A stretch of DNA of 52,426 nucleotides, taken from the NCBI RefSeq assembly GCF_024699925.1, contig NZ_JAJOMX010000002.1, positions 1 through 52,426 on the forward strand. The letters run 5' to 3'. Below, piece by piece: positions 22,664-31,082 of the stretch; position 1 is the first letter of the stretch, and each line of letters starts with the position of its first letter. A program made the translations under genes and the position numbers. This DNA is from Mesorhizobium sp. J428 (GTDB taxonomy: Bacteria > Pseudomonadota > Alphaproteobacteria > Rhizobiales > Rhizobiaceae). The notes under the pieces were generated by a model. The model had not been told where the DNA came from, did not search any database, and saw only the letters and a program-made list of their open reading frames with translations.

Positions 22664-23938
22664 ATGATGACGAAAAACCACTCTAGCACAGGTGTACTAG
22701 ACCGATCCAGTTACGTTGACCCGCACGCCGAGGAACGCAATCGGTATTACCGCGAAATGATCGCGGAAGGGTTTCTGCCGGAGGACGCCCGGATGATCGC
22801 TGACAAAACGAATTACAACATGCGGACGAGGCAATCGCCCGAAGCACGAGAGCGAGAGCCGGTCGCCATCGGCGACTTCTTCGGCCATGTGCCGAAACCC
22901 AAGCCCACTTCAAAGCGCACGCAGACCAAGATCGACGCGCAGATCGCTATCGACGCCCGTGCCGACGCGGCCGACAAACCGAAACCGCGCAAGCGTGTCG
23001 CCGAGAAACCGGTTGTAGCTGTCTACGACTACAACCGCTACGAAGACCTGCCAGCGCGTGTCCGCGACCTGATCGAGGCGTATCTCGCCATCGAGAAGAC
23101 CGACGCCAAGGCCGCCGGCTCCCTCGGTTTTATGACCCGGGCCCTCGCCATTGCCACCCTGCCGCACAAACGCGTGCAGGATCACCGGTTCATGCGCAAA
23201 AACGGCGATTTCACCCTAACCATGCTGACAGCGCATCCCGATGGCCTCCCCTATGGCACCCTGCCCCGCCTGTTGCTGACCTGGGTATGTTCGGAGGCGG
23301 TTCGCACGGGCGAGCCCGTCCTATCCCTCGGCCCGACGCTCGCCGCGTACCTGCGGGAGCTGGGCCTCAAGAACACGGGCGGCGCCCGTGGCGACATTAC
23401 GCGGCTCAAGCACGCAATGACGACGCTATTCAGCTCGATCATTTCCTGCCGTTACGAGGGCCGCGACTCCTGGGCACTGCAGAACGTGCTGCTTGCCGAT
23501 CGCGTCGAATGGTGGCAACCGCAGGACCGCGAAGATGCGGGCGCTTGGCAATCGAAATTGCACCTGTCGCGCCCATTTTTTAAAGAGTGCGTCGATCACC
23601 CGGTTCCGGTCAATCTGGTCGCGATGAAAGCACTGCGCCATTCGCCGCTGGCGCTCGACATCTATGTCTGGATGACGCACCGCATGTCATATCTGTCCAA
23701 GCGCACTGTGATCCCGTGGTTCTCGCTCAGCGCGCAGTTCGGCGCTTCCTACGCTCAGAATGATCAGGGCCTGCGGGACTTCAAGCGCGCATTCCTGCGC
23801 GAGTTGAAACACGTCGTCACCATCTATACCGAAGCCCGAATTTCCACATCGGAACACGGCTTGGTGCTGTATCCCAGCCCGACCCACGTCCCGCCGAGAA
23901 TCACGAAACAGCAAGCCATTTTGCCATTCCTCGACTAA
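22664..23938 (+). CDS. repA: Plasmid replication initiator RepA (RepA_C family)
   Basis: 424-aa initiator. The C-terminal half carries the RepA_C pattern: AHPDGLPYGTLPRLLLTWVC, then LSLGPTLAAYLRELGLKNTG, GARGDITRLKHAMTTLFSSI, and LALDIYVWMTHRMSYLSKRT. This places it with broad-host-range theta-replicating plasmids of Proteobacteria. The N-terminal 110 residues are basic and charged (KPKPTSKRTQTKIDAQIA). I use the ATG at 22664, preceded by GAGGACTGCA, and not the TTG at 22652. It is probably the protein that binds the iterons at 3887-3997. Only this copy is intact: copy 2 has GTGTTTCTAGA for GTGTACTAGA and a frameshift at residue 11. Confidence 0.88.
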   Translation: MMTKNHSSTGVLDRSSYVDPHAEERNRYYREMIAEGFLPEDARMIADKTNYNMRTRQSPEAREREPVAIGDFFGHVPKPKPTSKRTQTKIDAQIAIDARADAADKPKPRKRVAEKPVVAVYDYNRYEDLPARVRDLIEAYLAIEKTDAKAAGSLGFMTRALAIATLPHKRVQDHRFMRKNGDFTLTMLTAHPDGLPYGTLPRLLLTWVCSEAVRTGEPVLSLGPTLAAYLRELGLKNTGGARGDITRLKHAMTTLFSSIISCRYEGRDSWALQNVLLADRVEWWQPQDREDAGAWQSKLHLSRPFFKECVDHPVPVNLVAMKALRHSPLALDIYVWMTHRMSYLSKRTVIPWFSLSAQFGASYAQNDQGLRDFKRAFLRELKHVVTIYTEARISTSEHGLVLYPSPTHVPPRITKQQAILPFLD

Positions 23939-23942
23939 CCGT

Positions 23943-23984
23943 TGGTGACGGTCGCGGCGCGATCGCCGGCGAGATCCGTCACCA
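23943..23984. repeat. 42-bp palindromic element, number 4
   Basis: TGGTGAC at 23943-23949 and GTCACCA at 23978-23984. The stretch GCGGCGCGATCGCCGGCGAG is shared with the element at 12093, although the two lie 12 kb apart in unrelated contexts. It begins 4 bases after the repA stop. Confidence 0.8.
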
Positions 23985-24023
23985 ACAGCACCGCGGCCGC
24001 CTCCGGGCGGCCGTTTTGTTTCT

Positions 24024-24065
24024 TGGTGACCGGCGCAGCGCCTCGATGCGCTACAACTGTCACCA
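24024..24065. repeat. 42-bp palindromic element, number 5
   Basis: TGGTGAC at 24024-24030 and GTCACCA at 24059-24065, with inner arms GCGC and GCGC. It resembles the element at 13334 (GCGCTRCARYTGTCACCA end). With element 4 it forms a pair 39 bp apart between repA and the transposon. A short hairpin, CGGCCGCCTCCGGGCGGCCG, at about 23994-24013 lies between the two. Confidence 0.8.
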
Positions 24066-24129
24066 TGGCGCTTGACAGCGCGGACGGCGCGCATCCGCAA
24101 GACAGAATCAGCGCTACATTTCCAGTCGC

Positions 24130-24134
24130 TTATT
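24130..24134. repeat. Target site duplication TTATT (left)
   Basis: Five bases matching 29302-29306 exactly, as expected from a Tn3-family insertion of the element at 24135-29301. This pair fixes both element ends to the base. Confidence 0.85.
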
Positions 24135-24172
24135 CGGGTCGGCTCCGGCTGAGGGCGGAATCCTACGTTAAG
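24135..24172. repeat. Terminal inverted repeat, tnpA end (copy C)
   Basis: Begins CGGGTCGG at the base after the target duplication, which confirms that the terminal C is part of the element. Confidence 0.88.
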
Positions 24173-24237
24173 GGATTTCTGGTCTGAATTGGATAGCAAG
24201 CGAGTGATTTTGAGCGCTTTGTGGTAGTTTTGGCGGC

Positions 24238-24471
24238 ATGGATGACGTTGATATCGATAGAATTGATGATGCGGTTTTGGGGCTGCTGTGGCTGACGGTG
24301 CATGACGAGCGGCGAGCCTGGAGGGGGCATGACTGGGATGCGTTGGATCGGTTGCACCGCAAGGGGCTGATTGCCGATCCGGTCAATAAGGCGAAATCTG
24401 TCGTTCTGACGGATGAAGGGTTGAAGCGAGCGGAGGAGCTTTTCCAGATCTTGTTCACCTCCCCAAAATAG
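24238..24471 (+). CDS. DUF6429-family small protein (copy C)
   Basis: Identical to 20455-20688. It lies 63 bases inside the terminal repeat and converges on tnpA. Confidence 0.75.
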   Translation: MDDVDIDRIDDAVLGLLWLTVHDERRAWRGHDWDALDRLHRKGLIADPVNKAKSVVLTDEGLKRAEELFQILFTSPK

Positions 24472-27370
24472 ATTGCCTGCTGCCATTTTTTGGCCATCTG
24501 TATTCGCCGGTCAGCAGGATGTGCGCCCATCCAAGCGGCGAGATATGGGAGAGCAATTCTAGCGGTACGGGGAGGCCGGCATTGCTACGTTGCGCGACGG
24601 CCTGACCAAGATGCACCGTGTTCCAGTAGATGATGATGGCGGCAAGCAGGTTGAGGGCGGCGAGGCGATAGTGCTGGCCCTCAGTCGTTCGGTCGCGGAT
24701 TTCGCCTTGCCGGCCGATGCGCAAGGCATTCTTGAGCGCGTGATGCGCCTCGCCCTTGTTGAGGCCGATACGAGCCCGCCGCTGCATGTCGGCATCGAGG
24801 ATCCATTCTATGATGAAGAGCGTACGCTCAATGCGGCCAACCTCACGAAGGGCGAGCGCGAGATCGTGCTGGCGCGGATAGGATGCGAATTTTCGCAGCA
24901 ACTGACTCGGCGGCATGATGCCGGCGACCATGGTCGCGGCGCTGCGCAGGATGTCGGGCCAGTTCGAGACGATCAAGTCTTCCCTGACCCTGCCGCCGAC
25001 CAGGCCGCGCAACTCGCTCGGTGTCCCGGCGGGGTTGAACACATAAAGGCGCTTCGATGGCAAATCCCGGATATGGGGGATGAAGCGGTAGCCGAGGATC
25101 GAGGCGGTGGCGAAGACATGATCGGTGAAGCCGCCGGTATCGGCATATTGCTCCCATGCGCGTTGGCCGGCCTCGTTCATGAGCAGTCCGTCGAGAATGT
25201 AAGGTGCCTCGCTGACGGTTGCCGGAATGAGCTGGGTTGCGAAAGGGGCAAACTGATCTGACAGGTGCGTATAGGCTTTCAGGCCGGGATCGTTGCCGTA
25301 TTTGGCGTTGACGAGATTCATCGCCTCGCCCTGTCGGGCGGTCGGGAAGAACTGACCGTCGCTGGAAGCCGAAGTGCCCATTCCCCAGAATTGGGCCATG
25401 GGCAAACGCCCCTGGGCCGCGACGACCATGGCGAGAGCCTGGTCGATGGCGTCGCTGTCGACATGCCAGCGCGACAGGCGCGACAATTGCCAGTAGTCAT
25501 GGGTATTTGAAGCCTCGGCCATCTTTCTCAGTCCGAAGTTGAGGCCTTCGGCAAGCATCACATTCAGCAAACCGATTTTGTCCTGACAGGGTGCGCCGGT
25601 GCGAAGATGGGTGAAGGCATCGGCAAACCCCGTCGCCGCTTCAACATCCAGTAGAATGTCGGTTATGCGCACCTCCGGCATACGCCGGTAAAGATCGAGG
25701 ATCAGCTCGTCGGCATCCTTGGGCGCCACTGCTGTCAGGCGTTCCATGTGCAGGACACCGTCCTCGATGCTGCCGAGCGGAAGGGTCCCGGTTCGGGCAG
25801 CTTTCGCCAGGCGTTTCAGCCCGTCCGACATTCTGGCCTTGCGATCGGCAAGCCACGCCTCGGCTTCGAATGGAACCGCCAATCTTGCCGTGGCCTGGGC
25901 GGCCGCCATCGGCACCAGTGCCTGTTTGAGATCGGCATAGCGGCGTGAGTGCGCAAGCCAGACATCGCCGGAGCGGAATGCGTCGCGCAAGTGAAACAGG
26001 ACCGCCACCTCCCACAAACGATTGTCGCCTTCGTCTTGCGTTTTGAGATGCCGGTTCCATTTGGAGGTCGATCGCAAAAAAGCTGTAGGCAGTGACGGTG
26101 GATCGCATTTTCCCCTGACCAGGGCAATCGCCTCCATGAGCGGCGTGGCCACGGCGGCCGCCTTGATATCCAGCCTGCGCAGCATACGCGGCGCATAACG
26201 CCGGAAGCGATGAAAACCTTGCGTGACATGGGCCAGCGGATCGGCGGCAAGTGTATCGGTGAGTTGCGAGGCAGTGGCGACCAGTTTCTCCAGTTCCGTC
26301 CAGCCTGGTGATGTGGCGATCGCCGCTTCCAGGGAGGTGCCGTCGTCTCGCGCTTCGAGCATCACCATGCCGAGACCGGAAAAGGCCCGCAAGGTATCGG
26401 TTACGGCGGTCCTGGCATCTGCGGCTCGTCCGTCGCAGAGCCGTTTGGCTTCCTGCCAGGTTTTGCCGACGATTCGATCATGGGTTTCGACAATGGCATC
26501 GGCGGTCGCGGCGGCCCATTCCACCGCGCAGACAGCGAGTGTAGCCAGACGCCTGTCTGTGCCAATATCGCGCAAACCATCGGTGAAATACCGCTCACCC
26601 TGTCGGCGGAGCCGAGCAACCCGGTGTGGCGGAACACCGGCCAGCACCTGTGGGTCGAGAGCGAGGTTTTGCAGGAATTCGAGCCTGTCGAGCAAACGAT
26701 TGGCCATGGCCGAATTGTCGCCGGTCTCGATTTTGCGCAACCAGATGAAGCGGCTGATGTTGCCCTCGACCATTTCCGTCAGCAGCGCGTTGAGCTGGTC
26801 ACGCATGGGTTGATCAAGACGCTCGGCAATCCTCATCTCGATCCGGCGCTCGGCTTCCACCAGAGCATCGGCGCACAACCGCTCGATCGTCGTGATTGCC
26901 GGAAGAATGATCTGGGTTTGGCGGCATCGTTCGACAAACCGGCGCACGAGGTCCTCGTTTGAACGCGCGTCTTCGGCTTGAGTGGCAAGCCAGTCCCGCA
27001 GTTCCTGGGCGCCACGACCGGCAAAGCTCCTGTAGCTGTAGATCGTACGCAACGCGGCCAGATGCTCATGGCGTGTTTCCTCCCGCGCCGCGTATTCGGC
27101 CAGGTCCCCGACGCTCAGCCCAAGCTGCGCTGCCAGAAACCGGGACAGCTCTTGCGGGATAAGCTCTCCAGGGGACAGCAGCCGACCGGGATAGCGCAGG
27201 GCACACAGTTGCAGGGCAAAGCCGAAACGATTGCGCGCTCGGCGTCGCTCCCGAATATGGGTGAGATCGTCATCGGACAAAATGTAGTGCCGCAACAGTG
27301 ACGCTTCGTCCGTCGGCAGATCAAAGAGTGCGGAGCGCTGTCGCTCGGTCAGAATTTGGCGTCGAGGCAT
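24455..27370 (-). CDS. tnpA: Tn3-family transposase TnpA (copy C, intact)
   Basis: Complete 971-aa frame from the ATG at 27370, matching 17556-20471 except for Trp at about residue 739 where copy B has Arg (ATGCGC against GTGCGC on the plus strand). Copy E also has Trp and copy D reads ATG at this spot, so the Arg of copy B is the odd reading. Confidence 0.94.
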   Translation of the reverse strand: MPRRQILTERQRSALFDLPTDEASLLRHYILSDDDLTHIRERRRARNRFGFALQLCALRYPGRLLSPGELIPQELSRFLAAQLGLSVGDLAEYAAREETRHEHLAALRTIYSYRSFAGRGAQELRDWLATQAEDARSNEDLVRRFVERCRQTQIILPAITTIERLCADALVEAERRIEMRIAERLDQPMRDQLNALLTEMVEGNISRFIWLRKIETGDNSAMANRLLDRLEFLQNLALDPQVLAGVPPHRVARLRRQGERYFTDGLRDIGTDRRLATLAVCAVEWAAATADAIVETHDRIVGKTWQEAKRLCDGRAADARTAVTDTLRAFSGLGMVMLEARDDGTSLEAAIATSPGWTELEKLVATASQLTDTLAADPLAHVTQGFHRFRRYAPRMLRRLDIKAAAVATPLMEAIALVRGKCDPPSLPTAFLRSTSKWNRHLKTQDEGDNRLWEVAVLFHLRDAFRSGDVWLAHSRRYADLKQALVPMAAAQATARLAVPFEAEAWLADRKARMSDGLKRLAKAARTGTLPLGSIEDGVLHMERLTAVAPKDADELILDLYRRMPEVRITDILLDVEAATGFADAFTHLRTGAPCQDKIGLLNVMLAEGLNFGLRKMAEASNTHDYWQLSRLSRWHVDSDAIDQALAMVVAAQGRLPMAQFWGMGTSASSDGQFFPTARQGEAMNLVNAKYGNDPGLKAYTHLSDQFAPFATQLIPATVSEAPYILDGLLMNEAGQRAWEQYADTGGFTDHVFATASILGYRFIPHIRDLPSKRLYVFNPAGTPSELRGLVGGRVREDLIVSNWPDILRSAATMVAGIMPPSQLLRKFASYPRQHDLALALREVGRIERTLFIIEWILDADMQRRARIGLNKGEAHHALKNALRIGRQGEIRDRTTEGQHYRLAALNLLAAIIIYWNTVHLGQAVAQRSNAGLPVPLELLSHISPLGWAHILLTGEYRWPKNGSRQSILGR

Positions 27371-27464
27371 AAACAATCGTCCCTCTTGAACATTAGTCTG
27401 TTTTGGACAAAAATCGGACCAGCAAAATCAACGGCTTGCAAGGGCAAAATCCAAAGGGGTTCTA
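27371..27464. promoter_or_regulatory. tnpA-tnpR intergenic region (copy C)
   Basis: Identical 94-bp divergent promoter and candidate res region; described at 17462. Confidence 0.45.
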
Positions 27465-28094
27465 TTGGGACAGCGCGCCGCCATCTACTGCCGCGTTTCG
27501 ACCGCCGACCAGTCCTGTGAGCGGCAGGTCGATGAACTGACCGCGTTCGCGGAGCGCGGCGACTATGAAGTCCTCGGCGTCTTCAAGGAAACCGCCTCCG
27601 GAGCATCGGCAAACCGGACTGCCCGCAACCGGATCATCGATCTGGCCCAGGCCAGGCAAATCGATGCCGTCCTCGTGACGGAACTGTCGCGTTGGGGCCG
27701 TTCCACACAAGACCTGCTGAACACACTCGACAAACTGGCCGGCTGGAAGGTCTCGGTTGTCGCCATGAGCGGCATGACCTTCGAACTCGACACACCGCAC
27801 GGCCGCATGATGGCGACCCTGCTCGCCGGCATCGCTCAGTTCGAGCGCGATCTTCTGAGCGAGCGCGTGAAATCAGGCCTGGCCGCAGCAAAGGCACGCG
27901 GTAAGAAACTCGGCCGACAATCTGGACAACGTCCTAAATCCGATCGGCTCGCACCGAAGGTCATTGCGTTGAGCGCCGAAGGTCGCAGCTACCGATGGAT
28001 CGCTCGCGATCTCGGCATCAGCAAGAATACCGTCGCGGAGATCGTCAAGCGCCGCAAGTCTTCTGAGGCTCCACAGGTGGAGACCGCATTATGA
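27465..28094 (+). CDS. tnpR: Serine resolvase TnpR (copy C, intact)
   Basis: Complete 209-aa frame from the TTG at 27465. It includes the T that is missing in the copy at 627. Confidence 0.93.
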   Translation: MGQRAAIYCRVSTADQSCERQVDELTAFAERGDYEVLGVFKETASGASANRTARNRIIDLAQARQIDAVLVTELSRWGRSTQDLLNTLDKLAGWKVSVVAMSGMTFELDTPHGRMMATLLAGIAQFERDLLSERVKSGLAAAKARGKKLGRQSGQRPKSDRLAPKVIALSAEGRSYRWIARDLGISKNTVAEIVKRRKSSEAPQVETAL

Positions 28095-28648
28095 CCAAGC
28101 CAGTAAGACTGCCTCGGCCCGATCCGTATCGCAAGGCGCGCTTCAGGGAAATTGCCCGGGAAATCGTTGCGAAAGACCGCTACAATCGAAAATACGGTCT
28201 GTCCGTCGATACGGCGGGCGCAATCGCCAATGCGCTTGAGAGGGCCTACCGGGAAGGCATCAACGGCGGCGAAAACAGGCCCGCTCCCATAATCGAATAT
28301 CCAGACAACGGGCCAATGGATTGGGCGTTGATACCGCCACGTCCAAGAAACGCGTTCTGGAGCATCTGCCTGTTCACGCTTTCGCGCGGCGACAGGCCCG
28401 CCCGAGGCGGACGCCTTGTCCCTGCCATCACCGAACGCGGAACATCGGGATGGATGCTTGTCGTGCCCGGGCACACCTATGAAAAGCAATTCGGTGACAA
28501 GACGGTCGCACCGCTCGTACGTCTTGGCCTGCTTGAGGCTGATGACGATGATCCTGCACACCGGGTCGTCTCGAAACGTGGCGAGGAAACCTGGAGCCAA
28601 TTCGTCCAGAGAGGCGGTCAGTTCCCGGAAGACCTGACCAATCTCTAG
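28091..28648 (+). CDS. Transposon-borne protein of unknown function, 185 aa (copy C)
   Basis: Identical to 16278-16835. Overlaps the tnpR stop by 4 bases. Confidence 0.78.
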   Translation: MTKPVRLPRPDPYRKARFREIAREIVAKDRYNRKYGLSVDTAGAIANALERAYREGINGGENRPAPIIEYPDNGPMDWALIPPRPRNAFWSICLFTLSRGDRPARGGRLVPAITERGTSGWMLVVPGHTYEKQFGDKTVAPLVRLGLLEADDDDPAHRVVSKRGEETWSQFVQRGGQFPEDLTNL

Positions 28649-28669
28649 CCCTATTCAGAAAGCTATTCC

Positions 28670-29203
28670 ATGTCACAAGAAAACCATCGGATCGCCGCCG
28701 CCATCGATCTGCGAATGCGACAACTGGAAAAGCAGGGCATTCAAGGAGCGGCGGTCGTCCATCATATGCTTGGCTATATGCAGGGTCTTCAGCAGATTTA
28801 CGACACGGCTTCGGACAAGGTGCTGTCGAACCTGTGTCAGCGCTATCCGGGCTTCTATCGCTATGCGGATATGATGGAGTCCATGTCCGAGAGAAATCAG
28901 CAAATGATCGAGGCGGGAACGCACCCCTACCGCGATCTGCCTGAACTTCCCGAGAAGCTGAAGCGGAGCTTGGCTGCATTGATGGCCAGTGCGGCCGATC
29001 TCGAACGTGCCTTCCAGTCTGCCGTGGATTGCGGTGACTTCGCCCGTCACGTCGACCAACTCGACAGCCTGAAACGGCAATGGGGCGCGGATTTGCAGCG
29101 CCTGGTCGAGTTGTTTCGCTCTTCAGACGTTGCTCCCCAAAGCCAACTCATCGTGCAAAGCGCCCTCAAAGCCATGGCTGAGCGAATTAATCGGCTCGGG
29201 TGA
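28670..29203 (+). CDS. Transposon-borne helical protein of unknown function, 177 aa (copy C)
   Basis: Identical to 15723-16256. Ends 98 bases before the element boundary. Confidence 0.78.
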   Translation: MSQENHRIAAAIDLRMRQLEKQGIQGAAVVHHMLGYMQGLQQIYDTASDKVLSNLCQRYPGFYRYADMMESMSERNQQMIEAGTHPYRDLPELPEKLKRSLAALMASAADLERAFQSAVDCGDFARHVDQLDSLKRQWGADLQRLVELFRSSDVAPQSQLIVQSALKAMAERINRLG

Positions 29204-29263
29204 GCAATTGGTGAGCAATCTGGTCCCTGAAGCCGCCGCTAAACGTAGGACATTGATAAAACC

Positions 29264-29301
29264 CTTAACGTAGGATTCCGCCCTCAGCCGGAGCCGACCC
29301 C
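29264..29301. repeat. Terminal inverted repeat, tnpR-operon end (copy C)
   Basis: Ends ...GCCGACCCC at 29301, then TTATT. The subterminal CTAAACGTAGG duplicate is at about 29239-29249. Confidence 0.88.
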
Positions 29302-29306
29302 TTATT
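29302..29306. repeat. Target site duplication TTATT (right)
   Basis: Right-hand partner of 24130-24134; the same five bases stand at 2463-2467 beside the partial copy A. Confidence 0.85.
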
Positions 29307-29664
29307 GGCGCAATTTCCCATGCGGTTTCGTCGTTCACCGCTCTATCCCCGTGTCCCGAGGCGCGTGCCCTGATCGTAGCCGCGTCGCTGCCGGCACAAA
29401 GGTAGCTTCGCCAACGCCTACGCTGCGCTTCTGGCGTCGCCTTTGCGCTCTGCAGCTCGATCCGCGGCTGATCCCCGGGCAACGGCTCAGGGCTCTCGGC
29501 GAAGCAGCGGAAATCGATGGACGGTTCCGTCCTGGTCGCCTGCAGCCGCGACCTATGACGGCAGAGAGCCACTGTTCCGGCTAAGGCAACTCGCAAAGCA
29601 GCGGAGCAAAAGCGGTCTGCAGTGAGAAGCTGGTCGGTCTCGAATCCCTCGCAAAAACGAGGGG
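29307..29664. other. Intergenic stretch (copy 2 of 2468-2825)
   Basis: Same sequence as 2468-2825. No supported gene. Confidence 0.5.
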
Positions 29665-29731
29665 TTGACATTCCGATAAGTGGTGACACAACATCGCCAA
29701 AATATGCTATTGTGGCGTTGTGTCGTCACCA
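29665..29731 (+). promoter_or_regulatory. Promoter with 51-bp GGTGAC palindrome (copy 2)
   Basis: TTGACA at 29665 and palindrome arms at 29681-29687 and 29725-29731, unchanged from 2826-2892. Confidence 0.55.
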
Positions 29732-29758
29732 TTCCGAAACGACGGCAAAGGAGGAGGT

Positions 29759-29929
29759 ATGAAGTTCTTCGATGATCTGGTGGTGGGTTTCGCGACGCGT
29801 GTGATCCGTGGCGCGTTGGCGGTCGGAACTGTGTTCGTCTATGTCCAGGCGGCGGGCCTATTTCTGCTGCTGGCTGGCGCGGTGGTGCTGGCCGTCTACT
29901 ACGCCGGCCGCCTCGCCCTGGGAATCTAA
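29759..29929 (+). CDS. Small membrane protein, 56 aa (copy 2)
   Basis: Identical to 2920-3090, with the same GGAGGAGG ribosome binding site. Confidence 0.65.
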   Translation: MKFFDDLVVGFATRVIRGALAVGTVFVYVQAAGLFLLLAGAVVLAVYYAGRLALGI

Positions 29930-29932
29930 GCC

Positions 29933-30130
29933 ATGAGCACCCCGACCTACGCTGAAATCGCCGCCAGCTGGGATATTTGGATCGAGCACGTCGACACCGA
30001 CGCCACAATGACCGCCGAAGAGTTCGACGCGATGAGCATCGAAGACAAGGTTGCGCTTCAGGTCGTGGCGTTCGGCGCGGAGATCCCCTCGCCTACCGAA
30101 AGGGCCGCTGTCGTGGATCGGGAGCGGTAA
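29933..30130 (+). CDS. Small acidic protein of unknown function, 65 aa (copy 2)
   Basis: As 3094-3291 but with His19 (CAC) for Cys19 (TGC). Which reading is right cannot be told from two copies. Confidence 0.6.
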   Translation: MSTPTYAEIAASWDIWIEHVDTDATMTAEEFDAMSIEDKVALQVVAFGAEIPSPTERAAVVDRER

Positions 30131-30135
30131 TCGCC

Positions 30136-30579
30136 ATGGCCCGACCTCTCGCCCAGGAGATGAGGGTACAGGGCTCGCTTACCGGCGAGCTGCAAAACCT
30201 GATCTATGACCTGCTGCCAACGCTCGAAGAGCTTGAGGCCAAGTACGTCGACCTCGTAGGTCAGACTGCGAAACTCAAAGCTGCCGGACTGATCTACGCA
30301 ACGGAGTGGTGGCGGCCGGACGGCAATGGCGCCCCCCGCTACCTCTATCTGCTCTACCCACAGCAGCCCGGCCAACCGCGACGCCGCGACTACGTTGGTG
30401 CGGACGACGACAAGATCCAGGAAGCGCGGGAGAGCATCGCCAGGGCCAAGCAATTCGACACGCTGACTGCGGAGGCGCAGCAGATACGAGAGAAGATTGA
30501 GAACGCAGCCGAATTCCTCGATCAAGGCTGCGCCGTCCTCAAGGGCAAACCGCGCTTCATGCTACGCCGACGGCCGTAG
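30136..30579 (+). CDS. Conserved plasmid protein of unknown function, 147 aa (intact)
   Basis: Intact version of the gene broken at 3297. The ATG at 30136 is 5 bases after the previous stop; the frame is open 53 codons further upstream, but that part overlaps the 65-aa gene. N-terminal helices (GSLTGELQNLIYDLLPTLEE and LEAKYVDLVGQTAKLKAAGL) are followed by a Trp/Tyr-rich strand region (YATEWWRPDGNGAPRYLYLL) and a long charged helix, AKQFDTLTAEAQQIREKIEN, that could form a coiled coil. It ends in a basic tail (GKPRFMLRRRP). It is cytoplasmic by composition. No family name is certain. It is third in the operon controlled by the 51-bp palindrome. Confidence 0.7.
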   Translation: MARPLAQEMRVQGSLTGELQNLIYDLLPTLEELEAKYVDLVGQTAKLKAAGLIYATEWWRPDGNGAPRYLYLLYPQQPGQPRRRDYVGADDDKIQEARESIARAKQFDTLTAEAQQIREKIENAAEFLDQGCAVLKGKPRFMLRRRP

Positions 30580-30607
30580 TCAATACTGTTAAGCGCTGCC
30601 CTCCGCA

Positions 30608-30630
30608 GGCCCGGCTACCGCCGGGCCTTT
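30608..30630 (+). terminator. Terminator after the 29759 operon (copy 2)
   Basis: Same GGCCCGG / CCGGGCC stem as 3770-3792. Confidence 0.6.
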
Positions 30631-30691
30631 CACATGGTCCCTCGGCAGCCACTGCCATATCGCAATCATGGCGATAAGCGGTGGGTAAGTC

Positions 30692-30943
30692 TGTGCATAA
30701 CCCTGTGGATCAAAGACGTTATCCACGCTGAAATTGTCTTGTGTGCAATCTCTTGGATTCATTGCGGAAAACACGCTTGTCCACAGAAACTGACGCTGAA
30801 ACACTCTTATGCCCAGACGCTGAAACAGTCTTGCGTCCGGAATCGAAAATGAGCGTTAAAGCATTGAAAAAAAAACGGATTTCGCGCAGGCGGTGAACTC
30901 TCCCTATATTGATTCAGATTTACCTATATCTATACCTGTAGCT
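30692..30943. other. oriV: Probable replication origin (oriV), copy 2
   Basis: Same DnaA boxes, three iterons (starting at 30725, 30793 and 30817) and AT-rich tract as 3854-4105. No differences seen. Confidence 0.65.
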
Positions 30944-31000
30944 AGAGCACTTCAATCAACCACTCCCCCAGCTAGAAGCTCACAACAACACCTACCCTCC

Positions 31001-31082
31001 GCGCCTTCGGCGCTCCGCCCCGTCGCCATTGGCGACGGCCTGTCGGCGGCAAGCCGCCTCCAATAGCGTGCCCTACGGGCAC
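31001..31082. repeat. Row of four short hairpins (copy 2)
   Basis: Identical to 4163-4244. The 31083-31443 stretch after it holds no supported gene. Confidence 0.55.

Larger units (their letters stand above)
1..26838. repeat. Plasmid unit, copy 1 (complete, permuted)
   Basis: This is one full circle of a roughly 26.83 kb replicon, opened inside a transposase gene. The first bases reappear at 26839, and gene order then repeats without rearrangement. It has two unique segments (13,162 and 3,343 bp) and two inverted 5,167-bp transposons, which sum to 26,839 bp. Indels in this copy hit tnpA and tnpR at the left edge, the 147-aa gene near 3404, the ParB-like gene near 11528 and the LPD7 gene near 15297. 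Because copy 2 is intact at most of these points, they are probably sequencing errors. Confidence 0.93.
24135..29301 (-). mobile_element. Tn3-family transposon, copy C (complete, with TTATT duplication)
   Basis: Complete 5,167-bp copy, inverted relative to the one at 15625 and of identical length. It has a perfect 5-bp target duplication, so it arrived by ordinary replicative transposition between the repA region and the backbone at 2463. With copy B it brackets the 3.3 kb fic-repA segment, and homologous recombination between the two would invert that segment. The coding content equals copy B except for one TnpA residue (Trp for Arg near 739). Confidence 0.93.

Noticed and set aside
12093..24065. 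CRISPR-like interpretation of the 42-bp elements
   Set aside because: The elements are dispersed, palindromic and variable inside, with no regular spacers and no cas genes.
29977..30579. A 200-aa version of the 147-aa gene starting inside the previous gene
   Set aside because: The first 53 codons are the 65-aa gene read in another frame (Arg-rich). The ATG at 30136 fits the operon spacing.
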